Positions 60,208 to 64,000 of a stretch of 64,000 nt of DNA are shown here, in pieces. This DNA comes from M3007 sp031373665 (GTDB lineage: Bacteria; Bacteroidota; Bacteroidia; Chitinophagales; Saprospiraceae). The notes beneath the pieces are model-generated. The model was not told where the DNA came from. It ran no database searches and saw nothing but the letters and a program-made list of their open reading frames with translations. The stretch is taken from NCBI GenBank assembly GCA_031373665.1, contig JANMMZ010000113.1, positions 29,879-93,878 of the forward strand, read 5' to 3'. Positions within the stretch are counted from its first letter, which is position 1; every line of letters starts with the position of its first letter. The translations under genes were made by a program, and so were the position numbers.

Positions 60208-61617
60208 ATGCAAAATAGCCTTCTCTGGAGCCTTTTCTTGCAATTTGCCCCGCAAGAGCGGCGTAAGGTGCGAAAATGGTTGGATTCTCCTTTTTTTAAT
60301 CACCGGGAAGACGTGCAACAGTTGTTTGCATACTTGGAAAAATACGCCGACCAGCCAGCCGCGCTTCAAAAGGAACGGGTTTGGGCGCGGTTGTTTCCCG
60401 CTACGCCCTTCGATGAGGTGCAAATGAGCCACTTGATGTCGTTTTTGCTCAAGCAACTCAAACAGTACCTCGCCTACGCCGAGTGGCAAAACGACCCCGC
60501 AGATGTGCAACTCCGACTTTGTCACGCCCTGCGTGCGCACAACGCTCCAGCAGATATGATCGAAAAAGAATTGGAATCAGGGGCTGAAATCCTCGAAAAA
60601 GAACCCTACCGCGACGCGCAGCACCATTTTCAGAACATGCTACTCCAACGGGAACGGTACGAGCATACAACCCTCCTCAAGCGCAATGCCTCTCTGCCGC
60701 TTGCCCTCCACAATGCCTCTTTGGAGACGGGTTTCTTGCTGCAAGTACTCCGGCACGCCTGTATCATGCAAAATTTTAAGAACATCCTGACCGAACAAGC
60801 ACCCAACCTCTTGACCCAACAGTTGTTGGCCAATATATCGGAGGTGTACCTGGAGCAGCCCTTGGTGCGCCTCTACCACAACCTGCATCAATGCCTTGAA
60901 AACCCCGAATCGGAGGAACTTTTTTTCAAAATCAAAGCAGACTTACTACAATACGGTATCCTGCTCCGCGACAAGGAACGCCGCGACATTTACCTATTGG
61001 CGATCAATTATTGTATCCGCCGCTTGAATACAGGCAGGCAACAGTTTTGGCAAGAAGCCTTCGAACTCTACAACAGCGGCCTAGAAAATCGCAGCCTTTT
61101 TGAAAATGGAGCACTCTCCAAATTCACCTACGTCAATGTGGTCAGTGTCGGAATCGGGATGAAAAATTTCGCCTGGGTTCGGCAATTTATTGACGAGTAT
61201 CGCCCTTTTTTGCCCATTCGGGAGCGCGATACCATTTACAATTATAGCCTTGCGGTCTATTATTTTCGTTTGCCCGATTACGATGCGGCCATGTCGCTCC
61301 TCAATCAGGTTGATTTTGACCACGACCCCTTGGCTCAATTGAATGGCCGCACGATGTTGTTGCGGATTTATTACGAAAAAAAATACACCGATGCCCTCGA
61401 ATCGCTGCTGGATAGTTTCTCCATTTTTCTACGCCGCCAGCGGAATGTTGGATACCAAAGGGAGCATTTTCAAAGCCTGATTCGATTTACTCGCCGTTTA
61501 TTAGCCTTAACCCTTTCCGACCACGCGGGTGCAGCGGCCTTGAAAAGGGACATTGAACAATCAAAAGGGGTGGCGGAAAAAGGGTGGTTGTTGGAAAAGG
61601 TTTTGGAGGTGGGGTGA
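60208..61617 (+). CDS. conserved helical protein, unknown function
   Basis: A 469-residue soluble, helical protein of the TPR/alpha-solenoid type: NSLLWSLFLQFAPQERRKVR at the N-terminus, LGQL-like, and KGWLLEKVLEVG at the end. From memory, similar proteins are common and often multicopy in Saprospiraceae and are annotated only as hypothetical. The composition is high in Leu, Gln, Arg. The gene is more GC-rich than its neighbours. It may bind nucleic acid or protein, but this is a guess. Confidence 0.6.
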   Translation: MQNSLLWSLFLQFAPQERRKVRKWLDSPFFNHREDVQQLFAYLEKYADQPAALQKERVWARLFPATPFDEVQMSHLMSFLLKQLKQYLAYAEWQNDPADVQLRLCHALRAHNAPADMIEKELESGAEILEKEPYRDAQHHFQNMLLQRERYEHTTLLKRNASLPLALHNASLETGFLLQVLRHACIMQNFKNILTEQAPNLLTQQLLANISEVYLEQPLVRLYHNLHQCLENPESEELFFKIKADLLQYGILLRDKERRDIYLLAINYCIRRLNTGRQQFWQEAFELYNSGLENRSLFENGALSKFTYVNVVSVGIGMKNFAWVRQFIDEYRPFLPIRERDTIYNYSLAVYYFRLPDYDAAMSLLNQVDFDHDPLAQLNGRTMLLRIYYEKKYTDALESLLDSFSIFLRRQRNVGYQREHFQSLIRFTRRLLALTLSDHAGAAALKRDIEQSKGVAEKGWLLEKVLEVG

Positions 61618-61808
61618 GTTAATTCTACGTTGTTACTTTAATGATGTTGAACCCATCCCTTCCCCTCGATTTGTCATGTCTCCACTACGTTGCGACATGA
61701 CAAATCGAGGGAAGGGAAAGATACCACAATCTGCGAAAGTTAGCAATTAACAAAAGCGAAATTACTGATTTTCTAAAGTGACAAAATAGAATTAACTTAA
61801 CGACATTG
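61618..61808. repeat. mobile-element-like repeat with terminal inverted repeats
   Basis: GTTAATTCTACGTTGTTACTTTA at 61618 (right after a stop codon) is an imperfect inverted match of TAAAGTGACAAAATAGAATTAAC ending at 61795. Inside is a near-perfect hairpin TCCCTTCCCC...GGGAAGGGA at 61657-61719. The outer end 61769-61808 repeats the sequence at 41577-41617. Confidence 0.65.
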
Positions 61809-61840
61809 GTGGCTATGCTTGTACGATAAGCAGGGGAAAA

Positions 61841-61906
61841 AATTCAAAATTAAATTTAATATATATGTATATATATTCGTGTGTGTGCAAATTTTAATTT
61901 TGAATT
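61841..61906. repeat. AT-rich hairpin
   Basis: AATTCAAAATTAAATTT pairs with AAATTTTAATTTTGAATT across an ATATATGTATATAT spacer. No gene in 61618-62350. Confidence 0.55.
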
Positions 61907-62007
61907 ACCGAAAAAAACGCACAAAAACAAAATATGGTATTGCGTTTTTACAAAAGATAACACATTTAACTGCCTTAAATATTTAACAAAAATAATTTAA
62001 CAAAAAT

Positions 62008-62040
62008 TTGCTTTTTATTCACAACCTTTACTTACCTTTG
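62008..62040 (+). promoter_or_regulatory. housekeeping-type promoter of T9SS protein gene
   Basis: TTG at 62008-62010, 22 bp, then TACCTTTG at 62033-62040, which matches the Bacteroidota -33/-7 consensus. It lacks the direct repeats of the regulon boxes and serves as a useful contrast. Confidence 0.7.
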
Positions 62041-62350
62041 TCTAGTCATTAATAAGTTCATTAAATAACCAAACAGCGTGTAACACCTGTTTGTTTACTA
62101 TGTAAACGGATTTTCTTTTAGAAGGCGAAATGCTTTCATTTCCTTTAGTTGTGTTTTTTCGATTGGTTTGAGGACAATTTAATTATTCGTATATTTAATT
62201 TTAATCGTTTGGCGACGGCCAAGCACTAGGATTCTATTGTCAAATAGTTCACTTTTCAAGCCTTTAAAATTATAGATTTTTTAAGTGCAGTCATCAGCGT
62301 TGTCGCTGTTTGCTGTTAGATTCTTCATGCTTAACCTAATAGTCATTAGA
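62041..62350 (+). promoter_or_regulatory. 310-nt leader of the T9SS gene
   Basis: The predicted transcript has about 300 nt before the ATG at 62351. Two short hairpins occur near its start: CAAACAG/CTGTTTG (62070-62093) and GTTTAC/GTAAAC (62093-62107). No known riboswitch is recognisable. Confidence 0.4.
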
Positions 62351-63253
62351 ATGAAACAGATTTTTACACTTTTTTACATAACATTTTTATGTTATTCTTT
62401 TAGTATTCATGCTCAGTCGTTTAATCATGGCGATTTGAAAAATGCTCAGATTTTATGTAATACGGCTCCAGTGCGTATAGCCAATTTGCCCGACGCTGGT
62501 CAAGACCATCAAGAGATGTCCATTTCAAGTTGTTTTCCTGAGGGAGCATCCGAAAGCAATACTCATTGGCTGAGGTGGACTGCTGCTAACACGGCCATAC
62601 TGAACTTTAGTATTGTTCCTCTAAAATCTGACGATGATATTGATTTTATATTGATCCAATTGAATGACAATAACATGAATCATACGGTATTGCGTTGTAT
62701 GGGATCTGGCAGACGATTGGGAGAAAGTATTCCGAATGACGAAGCCTGTTCTGGTGCCACGGGGCTAAAACTATTAGCGGATCCCGTAGAAAATGCAGAT
62801 TTCGGCTGCTCGTCAGGTGCTGGTTCTTTTTTAAGCGAAATAGTGTTGGATCAAGGCAAGCAATACGCGCTGTTAATCCATAATTACCACTCTAGTGACG
62901 GGGTGCTTATCGAATTTGGAGGAGATATTCAGTTTGCCCCACAGCCTGACCTTTGTACAAATGTTCAGAACGATGAAGTAATCAGTTTAAGTTCTGGAGA
63001 TCTGCGGTTCTATGATGCTTTTCCTAATCCAGCACACGATCATGTTCAAGTTAAGGTAGATTTGCCTGAGCCATCAAAGGGAACATGTCAATTACTTGAC
63101 CCTCATGGTCGTTTGCTACGAGCACAAACCTTAGATTTTCAGGGTGGGATACAACAGATAAATGTTTCATTGGAAGCCTTGCCAAGTGGAATATTCTTCC
63201 TGAAAATCAAACTCGGTGATGCTTTACACCTTACTCGCATCGTGAAAAATTAA
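62351..63253 (+). CDS. T9SS-secreted protein
   Basis: A 300-residue secreted protein. Signal peptide MKQIFTLFYITFLCYSFSIHAQ is followed by a domain of about 170 residues with WLRWTAANTAILNFSIVPL and IDFILIQL, resembling CUB/jelly-roll-like domains of T9SS cargo, and a C-terminal sorting domain (YDAFPNPAHDHVQVKVDLP ... GIFFLKI). The GTG-initiated frame from 62285 would add 22 non-signal residues; ATG 62351 is used. A long leader precedes it. Confidence 0.82.
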   Translation: MKQIFTLFYITFLCYSFSIHAQSFNHGDLKNAQILCNTAPVRIANLPDAGQDHQEMSISSCFPEGASESNTHWLRWTAANTAILNFSIVPLKSDDDIDFILIQLNDNNMNHTVLRCMGSGRRLGESIPNDEACSGATGLKLLADPVENADFGCSSGAGSFLSEIVLDQGKQYALLIHNYHSSDGVLIEFGGDIQFAPQPDLCTNVQNDEVISLSSGDLRFYDAFPNPAHDHVQVKVDLPEPSKGTCQLLDPHGRLLRAQTLDFQGGIQQINVSLEALPSGIFFLKIKLGDALHLTRIVKN

Positions 63254-63285
63254 GTCACCTTCCATTTTTAAAAGACTTTTGATAT

Positions 63286-63903
63286 ATGAAACGCCAAGTA
63301 CTTCTACTTGCACTATTCGTGCATCTATTACCCAGCATTGCATTCGTACAAACTTTAAGCAATGCCCCTACCGAGTTATTGACCGGTACCACTTCTTTTG
63401 TAGAGCCTACCTCCATCAGTATTGATTATCAGGCACCAAAACTATCGGAACCCATCCACTTACCATCAGGACAAGGTTTGTTGTTTGCATGGGAAAGGCT
63501 TCCAACAAAAAAAGGCACCTATGTTGAGTATCTTTTCCGGCTCATGGATGAGGATGGTCAATTAATTTATGGTTTGGAAACCGTAGAACCAGAACTCCGT
63601 TATGGAAACGCTCTCCCAGCATTACAGGCTGGTGTCTATTACGCTTATTCTGTAGATACCAGAATTAGTGATGCGCAAGGCTCGACATTACTTAAAGGAA
63701 ACAAACTTAGGTTTCAGTATTGGCCTGAGTGTACGCCTCCTGAAGGATTGACGGTGCAGGAAGCAGGTGAAAATCATCTGATCATTAACTGGTCAAGTAT
63801 AGGAGCTGGTATCAATGGCATTCGTTATGAAATAGAGGTAATAGAGCCCAATAAAAATGTAGGCTCAATTATGATTTCAAGTTGCTATCAAAAGGGTGAG
63901 TAA
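63286..63903 (+). CDS. secreted protein, perhaps truncated (fibronectin-type domain)
   Basis: A 205-residue protein with a signal peptide (MKRQVLLLALFVHLLPSIAF). A beta-rich domain containing YFRLMDEDGQ-like LFRLMDEDGQLIYGLETVE and VYYAYSVDTRISDAQGS is followed by a possible fibronectin type III start (PPEGLTVQEAGENHLIINWS). The protein stops in the middle of that second domain at 63903, and the window ends 97 bp later, so it could be truncated by a stop or frameshift. It follows the T9SS protein gene by 32 bp. Confidence 0.6.
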   Translation: MKRQVLLLALFVHLLPSIAFVQTLSNAPTELLTGTTSFVEPTSISIDYQAPKLSEPIHLPSGQGLLFAWERLPTKKGTYVEYLFRLMDEDGQLIYGLETVEPELRYGNALPALQAGVYYAYSVDTRISDAQGSTLLKGNKLRFQYWPECTPPEGLTVQEAGENHLIINWSSIGAGINGIRYEIEVIEPNKNVGSIMISSCYQKGE

Positions 63904-64000
63904 ACCAGTGAGCGCACTACCCCCTCTTTTTCTGATATTATGAAGGAATTCAAAAAATCCCAGATAAAAAGGCAATCGTTCTTGTGAAATGCCTCGGTGT

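Overview
The window looks like a chromosomal segment of a Bacteroidota bacterium, most likely of the Saprospirales type. The signs are TAnnTTTG-type -7 promoter elements in front of many genes, weak or absent Shine-Dalgarno sequences, two proteins ending in type IX secretion sorting domains, a TamB/TamL-type pair, and a large conserved ORF (60208-61617) of a kind I associate with Saprospiraceae. I see no rRNA, tRNA, CRISPR array, prophage or intact insertion sequence.

Layout. 0.2-3.6 kb: clpX, a secreted rhodanese and a DUF4403 lipoprotein. 3.7-7.8 kb: an island of small stress-type proteins (YtxH, Dps, YceI, CsbD, DUF2383 and several unrecognised small proteins). 7.9-12.8 kb: a small membrane protein followed by an MlaE-MlaF-MlaD lipid transporter, an alpha/beta hydrolase and an AI-2E family transporter. 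12.8-13.4 kb: a DUF433/DUF5615 toxin-antitoxin-like pair on the minus strand. 13.6-19.6 kb: secreted and envelope proteins, an OmpA lipoprotein, an ECF sigma factor, a beta-barrel protein, a tandem universal stress protein and a tiny lmo0937-type membrane protein. 20-24.4 kb: a GH130 enzyme and a GT4 glycosyltransferase fused to an alpha/alpha-toroid-like domain. 24.4-26.1 kb: an AAA-ATPase/PD-(D/E)XK protein. 26.2-34.4 kb: a signalling block with an AraC regulator, a hybrid kinase, a repeat-rich coiled-coil kinase and five stand-alone receiver proteins. 35-44.3 kb: TamB, an outer-membrane barrel and TamL. 44.3-49 kb (minus): ATP-grasp, lipoprotein hydrolase, Na+/H+ antiporter and YihY/BrkB. 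49.2-57 kb: phospholipase D, holin-like small proteins and two P-type cation ATPases. 57-63.9 kb: a leucine-rich-repeat T9SS cargo protein, a conserved unknown, another T9SS cargo protein and a possibly truncated ORF.

The most striking observation is a strictly conserved 66-bp promoter architecture found 13 times (12 on plus, 1 on minus). It consists of usually GTGTG, then two direct repeats of AATTATRTAAC with starts exactly 21 bp apart, then exactly 25 bp to the TTTG of the -7 element. It precedes envelope, lipid-transport, small membrane, glycan and signalling genes, including the AraC-type regulator and one receiver protein. I read this as a stress/envelope regulon. The 21-bp direct repeat ending next to the -33 region is the arrangement used by AraC-type activators, which makes the AraC protein at 26258-26818 the leading candidate for an autoregulated master regulator. 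The regulator assignment is inference; the motif is directly visible.

Intergenic regions also carry several families of large palindromes and dispersed repeats that resemble small non-autonomous elements. One gene (44311-45237) appears to begin with the promoter and first 14 codons of a universal stress protein gene fused to an ATP-grasp reading frame.
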